A stretch of DNA of 24,837 bases, from contig JAFTRQ010000029.1 in assembly GCA_017462125.1 (NCBI GenBank), forward strand, positions 1-24,837, read 5' to 3'. The stretch's first letter is position 1. Every line of letters starts with the position of its first letter. This document shows positions 7,685-14,978 of the stretch, piece after piece. The translations under genes and the position numbers were made by a program. The notes under the pieces were generated by a model. It worked only from the letters and a program-made list of their open reading frames with translations. It was not told the DNA's origin and searched no databases. This DNA is from Clostridia bacterium. GTDB lineage: Bacteria > Bacillota_A > Clostridia > Oscillospirales > CAG-272.

Positions 7685-7753
7685 TTAGTCAAAAGCCTTA
7701 AACGCCACGAAATCGTATACGGGGATCTCGCCGTCAAAACCAACTCGGTTCGG
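7685..7753 (-). pseudogene. 3' stub of a lost paralogue of the TIM-barrel gene
   Basis: Minus-strand codons just upstream of the intact gene read NRVGFDGEIPVYDFVAFKAFD then TAA. The intact gene ends NKVFLDTDIPAFDFVSFRAYN then stop. The match over 21 residues and the shared stop position show this is the C-terminal end of a deleted tandem paralogue. In-frame reading hits a TAG just upstream, so only about 22 codons remain. Confidence 0.8.
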
Positions 7754-7771
7754 CTAAGTGCTTATAGGTTT

Positions 7772-7800
7772 ATTATAGGCGGTTTCCTTTGTGATATCAA
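7772..7800 (-). promoter_or_regulatory. Sigma-A promoter upstream of the gene stub
   Basis: On the minus strand TTGATA (7800-7795), a 17-bp spacer and TATAAT (7777-7772). It lies only about 20 bp before the stub, so it probably belonged to the deleted paralogue and now drives the intact TIM-barrel gene through a leader containing the stub. Confidence 0.72.
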
Positions 7801-7848
7801 GACATTTTTAGTGATAAAAAAGACACAAATTGTTGTTTTCGGCAGAGC

Positions 7849-10500
7849 TTAGTCCACCTTTTTTCTGCGGCTGACGATACAGAGCCCGAAAGACAGGGAG
7901 GTAAGGATAGCGATGCCTGCGGAAAGCGTGGATCTGCATCCGCCCGTTGCGGGCTCAGGCTCACCGTCGGGCTCGGAGGACGCTTCCTCCGTGACCGCCG
8001 CTTGCTCCGTGGTCTCCTCCGTGATCTCTTCCGTGGTCTCCTCCTCCTCAACCGTCAAGCTCAGCGTCTGCGTCGAGAAGCTGACGATATGAGAGCTGAA
8101 TTTTCCCGTATAGCTGACGGTGAAGGTGATCTCGCCCGAGCCGATGAAGGTCAGCTTGTTGCCGTCGAGCTTCACAAGGTCTTCTCCGCCAATGACGTTG
8201 ACCGCAAGACCTGCGGCCGGGCTCACGTCCTCCTCCGCGCCGTCGTAATTGATAAGCGAAGCGGAAAGCGTAACGCTGTCTCCCACCTTGAAGGTGCCGT
8301 CAAGACCCGTAACGGAAAGCTCCTTGGGCAGATCGCCCATAGATTCGGGGTTGTCGCCCGTAAGGCCGCTGTAGCCCCAAACGTAGTGCTTGATATAGCC
8401 CGATTCCGAGCCTGTAAAGTTGAAGGGATATACCGTGATACCGCGAATGATCGCCGCGCGGATCACATTGTCAAGCATCTTCGTCAGATGCTGGGGATTA
8501 TAGGTTGCGCTGACAAGACCGATGGCGGACATAACGTTGACCATACCCTCGTCAGCGGTGTTGTTCGTAATGTTGTCGTAGGTCTCGAGACGGAGCAGAC
8601 CGCAGGACATCTCGGGCCATTCCGTGCCCACCGCGCCGATCTGCGCCTGACTGAAGCTGATCACGGTGCATCTGCCCGTCATGCCGTATTCCTCAACAAG
8701 ATCGCGTACGGCGGGAACGATGCTCAGATCCGAGGACTTGATCTCAAGGAAAAGCTGACAGTCCACGTCCTTCAATGCCTCAAGGCATTCCTTGAAGGAG
8801 GGGATCACGCAATCGGTGTAATCGGGGTATGTTGCGGCCGCGGAAGCGTTCAGCCTCAGCTCCTGAAGCTGAGCAAGCGTGCTCTTCTTCACGTCAAGAT
8901 CCTTGTTCCAAAGTCTGCCCGTGGTCTCGTCGTGGAAGACTACAAGCTGCTTGTCAGCCGTCATATAAATGTCGATCTCCACCACGTCGGCGCCCTCTTC
9001 AACCGCCAGCAAATAGCCCTCGACCGTGTTTTCGGGAGCCATGGAAACGATGCCGCGGTGTCCGATGTTCAGCGGCAGACGGGTCATCGTGTTTTTGGGC
9101 AAGCCCTGCGCCACGTCAAGGAGACCGTCCGTGTCGTCGGAGATCACACCGACAGCGCCCGAGAGAAGGGCATCGTATCGCTCCGAGGAGGTAGGCGCGT
9201 CGGATGCCTGTACCCAAACGGGGATCTGTCTGTCGTAAAGATACTGAACCGTTTCCCGATGGCAGACAGAGGCGGGAAGAACCGCAACGTAAGCCTTGTT
9301 TGCGTTGATCAGCGCGCGGATCTCAAGGCATTGCTCCTCGGTCAGCGCGTCAAGGGCACCGTAGGCCTCCGAGAGATCGATCGCGCCGCGAACAGAGGTG
9401 AGCGTTGTGCGAGCCTGCTTTATAAGCGCGGGATCAACGCTCATGATCATCACGTCGGTGAAGTTGATGCCAACAAGATATTTTGTCAGAGCGGTAACGG
9501 TGTCGCCGTTCTTGACGGAGAATACGGGGAGAACAGAGAAGTCGGTCTTTTTCAGAACCTCGTCAACGGTGGAAAAGGCTGTTCCGTCCGAGGACAGGAT
9601 CTCAAGCTGTTGATTGATGCTCAGGATCATGGTGGAGGGAAGCGCCTCGCCGGCAAGCATCTGATCAAGCTCGGCGGCGGAGTCAAGCCTGCGGATCAGA
9701 GCGATATCGCCCGAAATATTGGTCTGCGGCTGCTTGACGCTGACGAAAGCGGTTTTTGCCGGCTCGAACACCGTAAGACCGTCCGCCTTTGCGTTCGCCG
9801 CGATCTCCTCCGCGCTCAGCTCTCTGTCATAGAAGCGCATCGAGCGGTAGGTCGCCTCGATCAGCTTCTGCGGATGGTTGTGACCGATAAACAGATCGTT
9901 GGCGCCCATCACCTTGGGGCTGCTGACCTCTGCGCAAAGAACGCCGTTTACGTAGACCTTGCACTGTCCGCCAACCTTGTAGGTCACCGAGATCAAGCCT
10001 CCGTTCAGACGGGATAACGCTTCATTGACGCGAGGACGCTCGTTGCCCGCATTGCTTGCGAACTTGAATACGATCTGATCCGACGCTACCTCGCGGTAAA
10101 GAGAGAACGCGTCGTTGGTGCTGTTTAAAAAGGTGTTGAAGGAAAGTCCAACAGCCTTGAAATCTCCGAAATAAAGTTCAACGGTAAATTCCTGCCCGTT
10201 TACAAGATTGACGATGGGTGCAGGGAATTTGTGCGTTACGTTTTGCGGAACCGCAAGACCCTCGTCGGTGAATTTGCTTCCCGTAACGGTCAGATCGTTG
10301 TCGCCCGCAAGATCCTCCCAAACGGTAGAGCTCTTGTCGTGTCCGGAAGACTTGTTTCGGTCGCCGCTGTACAGCGCAACCAAGCCGTCTGCAATGTAAG
10401 GATGATCCTCGGCAGAAGCGGTGAAAATACCCGCGGAAAGAGCGGATACCAGCATAACTGCAGTAAGAAGTAGGGCTGTGATTCGTTTTGTAAGATTCAT
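7849..10500 (-). CDS. Secreted, membrane-anchored LamG / glycerophosphodiester phosphodiesterase
   Basis: This 883-residue surface protein has a signal peptide (1-30, cleavage after TASA), a LamG/concanavalin-type beta-sandwich (about 36-245, ending MRFYDRELSAEEIAANAKAD), a degenerate GDPD-like TIM domain (about 250-465), and an active-looking GDPD domain (about 475-720). The latter shows GHRG (480-483), APEN (488-491), VEID (507-510), FHD (522-524) and LEIKS (585-589), the metal and catalytic residues of the family. A beta-rich domain (725-815), a Thr/Glu linker (817-850), a transmembrane helix (859-876) and a basic tail follow. It would release glycerol phosphate and an alcohol from glycerophosphodiesters at the cell surface. 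The ATG at 10500 is used because GAGGAG lies 7 bases before it; an in-frame TTG at 10515 overlaps that site. Confidence 0.9.
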   Translation of the reverse strand: MNLTKRITALLLTAVMLVSALSAGIFTASAEDHPYIADGLVALYSGDRNKSSGHDKSSTVWEDLAGDNDLTVTGSKFTDEGLAVPQNVTHKFPAPIVNLVNGQEFTVELYFGDFKAVGLSFNTFLNSTNDAFSLYREVASDQIVFKFASNAGNERPRVNEALSRLNGGLISVTYKVGGQCKVYVNGVLCAEVSSPKVMGANDLFIGHNHPQKLIEATYRSMRFYDRELSAEEIAANAKADGLTVFEPAKTAFVSVKQPQTNISGDIALIRRLDSAAELDQMLAGEALPSTMILSINQQLEILSSDGTAFSTVDEVLKKTDFSVLPVFSVKNGDTVTALTKYLVGINFTDVMIMSVDPALIKQARTTLTSVRGAIDLSEAYGALDALTEEQCLEIRALINANKAYVAVLPASVCHRETVQYLYDRQIPVWVQASDAPTSSERYDALLSGAVGVISDDTDGLLDVAQGLPKNTMTRLPLNIGHRGIVSMAPENTVEGYLLAVEEGADVVEIDIYMTADKQLVVFHDETTGRLWNKDLDVKKSTLAQLQELRLNASAAATYPDYTDCVIPSFKECLEALKDVDCQLFLEIKSSDLSIVPAVRDLVEEYGMTGRCTVISFSQAQIGAVGTEWPEMSCGLLRLETYDNITNNTADEGMVNVMSAIGLVSATYNPQHLTKMLDNVIRAAIIRGITVYPFNFTGSESGYIKHYVWGYSGLTGDNPESMGDLPKELSVTGLDGTFKVGDSVTLSASLINYDGAEEDVSPAAGLAVNVIGGEDLVKLDGNKLTFIGSGEITFTVSYTGKFSSHIVSFSTQTLSLTVEEEETTEEITEETTEQAAVTEEASSEPDGEPEPATGGCRSTLSAGIAILTSLSFGLCIVSRRKKVD

Positions 10501-10533
10501 TGTTTTGCTCCTCAAATATATTGATTTGAGTTT

Positions 10534-10562
10534 ATTATAACATGAGGAAAATCAACTGTCAA
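10534..10562 (-). promoter_or_regulatory. Consensus sigma-A promoter of the GDPD gene
   Basis: Minus strand TTGACA (10562-10557), 17-bp spacer, TATAAT (10539-10534): a perfect consensus, about 35 bp before the GDPD start codon. Confidence 0.85.
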
Positions 10563-10626
10563 GGAATTTTAACCGTTTTTGCCAAAGTAGCATAGTGTAA
10601 ACAAAATATGAATTTTACGCAGCCTA

Positions 10627-10655
10627 TTGACATATAGCATAAAGCACTTTATAAT
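10627..10655 (+). promoter_or_regulatory. Consensus sigma-A promoter of the three-gene membrane cassette
   Basis: TTGACA (10627-10632), 17-bp spacer, TATAAT (10650-10655): a perfect consensus, 24 bp before the start of the membrane protein gene. It is back to back with the GDPD promoter. Confidence 0.85.
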
Positions 10656-10678
10656 ATAAAGTGAAAGGAGTTGATGGT

Positions 10679-11467
10679 ATGAACCGTGATAATTTGAACG
10701 ATTACCGTGAAGACATCAAGTTAATAAAAGAGACTATGGTGAATACGAAAGTAAACTATAATCATCTTTCGGTGTTTTTTATTCTGTACGGCTTTGCGTT
10801 TTTTGCTTGGTGTTTGATTCGTGAAATCTATTATTTCTTTATGGTAAGTATTCGCCCGACTTTGGTTGACAGATACATTACAGCCAAGCAGCTTGAAGGC
10901 TTTGAGACATTCTTCAAAATATTTTCAAACATAGCTTGGTGTATAATACTTGTCGTTTGTATTGCGTATTGGGTAAAAAAGGTTCGGGAGGTCAGGCAGG
11001 GCAATGATAAATTGACCTTGAAGATCCTGTATCTTTGGGGTTTTATCCTGTTCGGTTTTCCTTTCATACAAATTATAACCGATGGAGTCGTCAGAATTAT
11101 TTCAAAAATCATTAACAACGGCGAGAACGTGAGAAACGATGCTTTAACGTTTGTCAGCACCGGTACGTCGGTTGCCATCTTGTTTTTAACTTTATTTGCT
11201 TTTCTGATCACGGCAATACTTTTAGAGAATAAATCCTTGCTTGTGATATCCATAATCGTGTTTGCCGTTTCGTATATGCTGATTTATTTTTTGACCGTTT
11301 TTGAGCGTTACAACTATGACGATGCAATTTATTTGGTTACAACGAGGCATATTATAGCAAATATTCAAAAAGGCGTAAGACTGTCGGAAATTCTCGTTGA
11401 TTTGTTTATTGGAATTACAGGACTCTGTTTTTTGCCAAAAAACATCAGAAAATACGGTGTTGAATAA
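10679..11467 (+). CDS. Multi-pass membrane protein of unknown function
   Basis: A 262-residue integral membrane protein with about six hydrophobic helices, including segments near 28-50, 80-100, 113-133, 157-178, 182-202 and 238-252 (IRKYGVE follows as the cytosolic tail). The N-terminal 25 residues are charged. I do not recognise the family and see no catalytic motif. The ATG at 10679 is chosen over an in-frame GTG at 10661 because AAAGGAG (10664-10670) sits 8 bases before it. It is the first gene of a cassette with a winged-helix regulator and a small membrane protein. Its sequence is visibly richer in A+T than the genes on either side, suggesting separate origin. Confidence 0.75.
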   Translation: MNRDNLNDYREDIKLIKETMVNTKVNYNHLSVFFILYGFAFFAWCLIREIYYFFMVSIRPTLVDRYITAKQLEGFETFFKIFSNIAWCIILVVCIAYWVKKVREVRQGNDKLTLKILYLWGFILFGFPFIQIITDGVVRIISKIINNGENVRNDALTFVSTGTSVAILFLTLFAFLITAILLENKSLLVISIIVFAVSYMLIYFLTVFERYNYDDAIYLVTTRHIIANIQKGVRLSEILVDLFIGITGLCFLPKNIRKYGVE

Positions 11468-11524
11468 TGGAAGAGGAGAATGTAAACGTTACCGACGTAT
11501 GCGGTAATCTTTACGGGAAGAGTT

Positions 11525-11812
11525 ATGAATTTGAGTGATCTTGCTGACGTTTTTCAATCGCGGCTGCGCTTGATGATCATAAGTGCACTCATCACAGGAG
11601 ACAAGACCTTCAATGAAATAAAAGAAATTACAGGCGCAACAGACGGTAATATCAGCGTGCAGATCACTAAGCTTGAAAACGCAGGATACGTGACCGTTAC
11701 TAAGGATTTTATCGGTAAGAAGCCCCGAACGACAGTCAGAATTACCGAAAAAGGAAAGCAAGATTTAAAAGATTATATTGAGATGCTCAATCGCCTGCTC
11801 GATGGAGAATAA
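11525..11812 (+). CDS. Winged-helix transcriptional regulator (ArsR/MarR-like, HTH_34 type)
   Basis: This 95-residue protein is a single winged helix-turn-helix domain. It shows the typical order RLRLMIISALI (helix 1), FNEIKEITGATDGNISVQITKL (helix-turn-helix, about 28-50), then the wing GYVTVTKDFIGKKPRTTVRITEKG (54-77) and a C-terminal dimer helix. The TDGNxSxHxxKLxxAGYV pattern is characteristic of this small family, often encoded next to a membrane protein it regulates. The start ATG follows GGGAAGAG. It lies 57 bp after the membrane protein and 13 bp before the small membrane protein, so it probably controls its own cassette. No effector-binding domain is present. Confidence 0.87.
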   Translation: MNLSDLADVFQSRLRLMIISALITGDKTFNEIKEITGATDGNISVQITKLENAGYVTVTKDFIGKKPRTTVRITEKGKQDLKDYIEMLNRLLDGE

Positions 11813-11825
11813 ATTGGAGGTAGAT

Positions 11826-11990
11826 ATGTTAACGCTTGTAAAATATGTTTTGATTGCAGTAGTTTATTTTATTGTTCAATGGCTTTTAGGTGCATTTATT
11901 AGCCCTTGGTTTGCGATGCAGTTTATTCCTGTTCTCATGATAGTCTGCACCGGTATTATCGTACATCACATTAAGCAATTAAAAAGATAA
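11826..11990 (+). CDS. Small (54-aa) membrane protein
   Basis: A 54-residue protein consisting of two hydrophobic helices (about 4-24 and 29-47) and a basic end (HHIKQLKR). The ATG is preceded by TTGGAGG with 5 bases between, a strong ribosome site, which supports a real gene despite its size. An in-frame upstream start (11778) would overlap the regulator and has no ribosome site. It is the third gene of the A+T-rich cassette, likely working with the large membrane protein. Its stop lies 4 bp before the remnant of another gene. Family not recognised. Confidence 0.75.
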   Translation: MLTLVKYVLIAVVYFIVQWLLGAFISPWFAMQFIPVLMIVCTGIIVHHIKQLKR

Positions 11991-11994
11991 ACTG

Positions 11995-12063
11995 TTTAGC
12001 ACCGAGGATATGGCAGACGTTTTCAAGATCTATATGCCATATGATTCGAGTGTGGGTAAATGA
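11995..12063 (+). pseudogene. 3' stub of a lost paralogue of the SGNH-hydrolase lipoprotein
   Basis: These 23 codons read FSTEDMADVFKIYMPYDSS then VGK and TGA. The intact gene downstream ends LSTEDMADVFKIYVPYDPD then AGK and TGA. Only the C-terminal end of the first copy remains; it begins 4 bp after the small membrane gene, so the A+T-rich cassette abuts the truncation point. Confidence 0.85.
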
Positions 12064-12070
12064 ATGAAAT

Positions 12071-12104
12071 AAAACGGAGGGATCGGTTCGGTCACTCCGT
12101 TTTT
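12071..12104 (+). terminator. Terminator in repeat copy 1
   Basis: AAAACGGAG pairs with CTCCGTTTT (12095-12103) across a 15-base loop, ending in a T run. It is the duplicate of the terminator at 13656-13690. Confidence 0.7.
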
Positions 12105-12158
12105 GTGGCTTGGGACTCACCGAATCGTGGCATTTTTTGCAAATATCCGAAAATGCTG

Positions 12159-12187
12159 TTGAAATGGCGAATTATCTGTGATATAAT
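12159..12187 (+). promoter_or_regulatory. Sigma-A promoter of the lipoprotein gene (repeat copy 1)
   Basis: TTGAAA (12159-12164), 17-bp spacer, TATAAT (12182-12187), about 34 bp before the lipoprotein start. Confidence 0.75.
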
Positions 12188-12220
12188 GAAGCCAGTAAAA
12201 GATCAGGAGGTTTTAATCGT

Positions 12221-13642
12221 ATGAGAAACCGATCAATCAGAATGTTGGTTTGGCTTTTGTTGCTCTCTCTCTGTACTGCGGCCTTATATTCTTGCAATCA
12301 AGGAAACGATGTAAAGGAAACAGTTCCCGCGCAGACGTCGGAGTCCGCGGAGGAATCCTTGACAGAAACAGAAGCAAAGGCGGAAAGCCAAGAGGAAAGC
12401 GAGACCGAAAGCGTTATAAATAAACCCCATTGGAGCGATGACGGCGAGTTCAAGCTGCTTTGTCTCGGCAACAGCTTTTCTGTGGACAGCCTGCAGTATT
12501 TATATCCCATTTTGAAGGAAATGGGCGTGGAAAAGATCAAGCTCGGAAACCTTGCCATCGGCGGCTGTTCCGTGCAGACCCACTATAAAAACGCCAAAAG
12601 CGATGCCGCGGAGTATCTGTATTATTCCACTACCGACGGGGTGTGGAAGGAAGAAACCGGATACAGAATTTCCGACGTCATAAACGGAGAGAATTGGGAT
12701 TTCATTTCTCTTCAGCAGGCAAGTCACGACAGCGGAATGAAAAGCACCTATAAGAAACTTTCGCCTCTCATCGATCTGATCGAAGCGCGCTGTCCCGATG
12801 CCACCTTCGTTTGGAATATGACCTGGGCGTATCAAGGGGATTCCACACACGCGTCCTTCCCACTTTACGATAAGAATCAAATGATGATGTACAATATGAT
12901 CGTAAAGGCTGTGCAGGAGGAGGTTTTGAGTGAGCCGAGAATCGACCTCGTCCTCCCCACGGGAACGGCGATACAGAATGCCCGTGCCTCATGGATGGGC
13001 GACACGCTGACACGTGACGGTTTCCATTTGAGCATCCCCTGCGGCAGATATATTGCCGCGCTGACCCTTGCGGCAGCCTTGACGGGAGATTCGGTTGAGA
13101 ATGTGACCTATAAGCCCGATGGTCTCTCCAATGACCAAGGCGCGCTGGCAAAGGAGGCGGCGATGCTTGCGGTCAGAACGCCATTTTCGGTGTCCGTGCC
13201 CCAAACACCGGAGCCCGAGCCCATCGATCTTGATGCACTTTATGAGCTCCCGCTGACCTTCAGCCGCGGTTATTGGTATGCCTGCGGTTCTCCGGGAACG
13301 GAGTTTTATTTGACTGTCGGCAGTGAGCTGGCAAATATGTTTTACTCCACACAGGTCTTCAGTAAGGACGAAATTCCCGTGGGAAGCGTTATCGTGCTTG
13401 CGGAGGGGTGGCAGTTCCGTCCGGAGAGCTGGATCGACCGCGGCGTGATCCCGCCCACTCTCCGTCCCGGAATGGTGTCACAAAATATGATCGTGGTGGA
13501 GGAGGGCTGGTGGGGCGACTTCACCGAAAGAGCCTTCAATATCTGCAAAAGCCCACAGGTGTCGCTTCTTGATCTTAGCACCGAGGATATGGCAGACGTT
13601 TTCAAGATCTACGTGCCGTATGACCCCGATGCGGGTAAATGA
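12221..13642 (+). CDS. SGNH/GDSL-hydrolase lipoprotein (DUF4886-like)
   Basis: A 473-residue secreted lipoprotein. A hydrophobic signal (8-22) ends in the lipobox LYSC with Cys25 as the lipid-bearing residue. A Glu/Thr/Ser-rich linker (30-66) leads to an SGNH hydrolase domain (about 76-310): LCLGNSFS (80-87, nucleophile Ser85), LAIGGCS (111-117), SLQQASHDSG (163-172) and the catalytic pair in RDGFHLS (D266, H269). The order and the GNSFS form resemble DUF4886 proteins. A further domain (345-473) of unknown role follows. Such enzymes remove acyl or acetyl groups from glycans; the substrate is unknown. AGGAGG stands 10 bases before the ATG. The gene is flanked by about 200-bp direct repeats, and the downstream repeat includes its own 3' end. 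Confidence 0.88.
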   Translation: MRNRSIRMLVWLLLLSLCTAALYSCNQGNDVKETVPAQTSESAEESLTETEAKAESQEESETESVINKPHWSDDGEFKLLCLGNSFSVDSLQYLYPILKEMGVEKIKLGNLAIGGCSVQTHYKNAKSDAAEYLYYSTTDGVWKEETGYRISDVINGENWDFISLQQASHDSGMKSTYKKLSPLIDLIEARCPDATFVWNMTWAYQGDSTHASFPLYDKNQMMMYNMIVKAVQEEVLSEPRIDLVLPTGTAIQNARASWMGDTLTRDGFHLSIPCGRYIAALTLAAALTGDSVENVTYKPDGLSNDQGALAKEAAMLAVRTPFSVSVPQTPEPEPIDLDALYELPLTFSRGYWYACGSPGTEFYLTVGSELANMFYSTQVFSKDEIPVGSVIVLAEGWQFRPESWIDRGVIPPTLRPGMVSQNMIVVEEGWWGDFTERAFNICKSPQVSLLDLSTEDMADVFKIYVPYDPDAGK

Positions 13643-13655
13643 TTCAATATTAAAT

Positions 13656-13690
13656 AAAACGGAGGGATCGGTTCGGTCTCTCCGTTTTTA
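13656..13690 (+). terminator. Terminator of the lipoprotein gene
   Basis: AAAACGGAG (13656-13664) pairs with CTCCGTTTT (13680-13688), then TTA. It lies 14 bp after the lipoprotein stop. Confidence 0.7.
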
Positions 13691-13744
13691 CGGCTTGAAA
13701 CTCACCGAATCGTGGAATTATTTCGCAAATATCCGAAAATGTTG

Positions 13745-13773
13745 TTGAAATGGCGAATTATCTGTGATATAAT
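13745..13773 (+). promoter_or_regulatory. Sigma-A promoter of the HTH-kinase/murQ operon (repeat copy 2)
   Basis: TTGAAA (13745-13750), 17-bp spacer, TATAAT (13768-13773), 30 bp before the HTH-kinase gene. It shares sequence with the lipoprotein promoter, so the two units may be coregulated. Confidence 0.75.
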
Positions 13774-13802
13774 GAAGCCATAAGAATGAATGAGGGTAAA
13801 TT

Positions 13803-14963
13803 ATGAGCCAAGAAACACTGTCAAAGAATATCAGATATTACAGAAAAGCGCGGGGAATGACACAGCAGCAGCTTGCAGAGGCTCTGTATATCGCTCCGCA
13901 GACCGTTTCCAAATGGGAGAGCGGCATCTCCGAGCCCGATATAGAGAAGCTTTGTGCCATGGCGGATCTTTTCGCCATCTCTCTTGATACGCTTGCGCGT
14001 TGCGCGCCGAATTCAGCGGGGAGGGCCTATATCGCCATTGACGGCGGAGGCACGAAGACCGCCTTCGTGCTCTTCCGTGAGAGCGGGGAGATCATCGATC
14101 AGATCACCCTTGGCGGCAGTAATCCCAACGCATACGGGATCGAGGTCACAAAGGATATTCTCGCCTGTGGAATCGAAAAGCTGCTGTCGGGCACCGCTTC
14201 TCAGACGGTGGGCATTTTTGCAGGCATCGCAGGCGCGGGCGTGGGAAATAACAGAGCAGAGCTGAACGCGTTTTTGAAGACCAGATTTCCTTACGTGAAG
14301 AGCTGTGTGGAGGGCGATTTTTATAACGTGATCAACTGCGTGGATGACAGCGATCGCTATATCGCCGTGATCTGCGGCACGGGCTCCGTGGTCTACGCCA
14401 ACGACGGAAATAAGCTGAACCGCCTTGGCGGCTGGGGCTACCTCTTCGACGAGGCAGGAAGCGGATTCGACATAGGCAGGGATCTGTTCAGACATTGCCT
14501 CGCCTGCGAGGACGAGGGCAGACTCGACGATGGGCTCTACCTTGCGCTGAGGGATGCCCTCGGCGGCGGGATATTTGCGAATATCAGCACGGTCTATGCC
14601 AAGGGAAAGGACTATATCGCCTCCTTTGCCCCGCTTGTCTTTGATTTTTATGATAAAGGCGATATAGTAGCTGTGGAAATCGTTGAAAGGACGGCACAAA
14701 GGCTGTCGTATCTGATCGATCAGGCCTGCGAGCGTTACGATTGCGGAGACCTTGCCATCATTGCGGGAGGGTTGACCTCAAGAAGAGATATTCTTGAGCC
14801 GCTGATCAAAAAGCATCTTCGCCACAGCATCAGACTTGTGTTTCCCAAATTGCCGCCGATCTTTGGCGCGGCGGTCAGATGTATGAAGCTCTGCGGCGGA
14901 GACTTTGACGCGGAGAGCTTTGAGAAGAATTTTGTGAAGGAGCTGAGTAAACCGAACGGTTGA
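13803..14963 (+). CDS. XRE-type HTH domain fused to BadF/BcrA-family amino-sugar kinase (MurK-like)
   Basis: This 386-residue fusion has an XRE helix-turn-helix (about 8-62, with QQQLAEALYIAPQTVSKWES) followed by a BadF/BadG/BcrA-type ASKHA kinase domain (about 74-375). The kinase shows phosphate-1 (IDGGGTKT, 79-86), phosphate-2 (ICGTGSVVYA, 190-199), the GGWGYLFDEAGSGFDIG block (209-225) and an adenosine motif (IIAGGLTSRRD, about 319-329). Family members phosphorylate N-acetylglucosamine or N-acetylmuramic acid; the MurK kinase of Clostridium acetobutylicum belongs here. MurQ directly downstream makes MurNAc/GlcNAc kinase the best guess. The HTH suggests the enzyme also binds DNA and senses its sugar. 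The ATG at 13803 follows GAGGGTAAATT. Intact; the fusion is in one continuous frame. Confidence 0.85.
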   Translation: MSQETLSKNIRYYRKARGMTQQQLAEALYIAPQTVSKWESGISEPDIEKLCAMADLFAISLDTLARCAPNSAGRAYIAIDGGGTKTAFVLFRESGEIIDQITLGGSNPNAYGIEVTKDILACGIEKLLSGTASQTVGIFAGIAGAGVGNNRAELNAFLKTRFPYVKSCVEGDFYNVINCVDDSDRYIAVICGTGSVVYANDGNKLNRLGGWGYLFDEAGSGFDIGRDLFRHCLACEDEGRLDDGLYLALRDALGGGIFANISTVYAKGKDYIASFAPLVFDFYDKGDIVAVEIVERTAQRLSYLIDQACERYDCGDLAIIAGGLTSRRDILEPLIKKHLRHSIRLVFPKLPPIFGAAVRCMKLCGGDFDAESFEKNFVKELSKPNG

Positions 14964-14978
14964 AGTGAGAGAACGATC

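Larger units (their letters stand above)
11996..12194 (+). repeat. Direct repeat, copy 1 (gene 3' end, terminator and promoter)
   Basis: It matches 13575-13780 almost throughout, with exact runs of up to about 38 bp (for example through TGGCGAATTATCTGTGATAT). It contains the stub, a terminator (12071-12104) and a promoter (12159-12187). With copy 2 it brackets the lipoprotein gene. Confidence 0.9.
13575..13780 (+). repeat. Direct repeat, copy 2 (gene 3' end, terminator and promoter)
   Basis: Duplicate of 11996-12194. It covers the last codons of the lipoprotein gene, its terminator and the promoter of the HTH-kinase operon. The non-coding parts are as similar as the coding parts, which points to a duplicated block rather than selection on the protein alone. 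Confidence 0.9.

Noticed and set aside
7685..7753. Independent small protein gene
   Set aside because: In-frame stop just upstream, no ATG or ribosome site, and residue-by-residue match to the end of the adjacent gene.
8002..10017. 671-codon plus-strand open frame opposite the GDPD gene
   Set aside because: Antisense to clearly conserved GDPD motifs; composition is that of a mirror frame.
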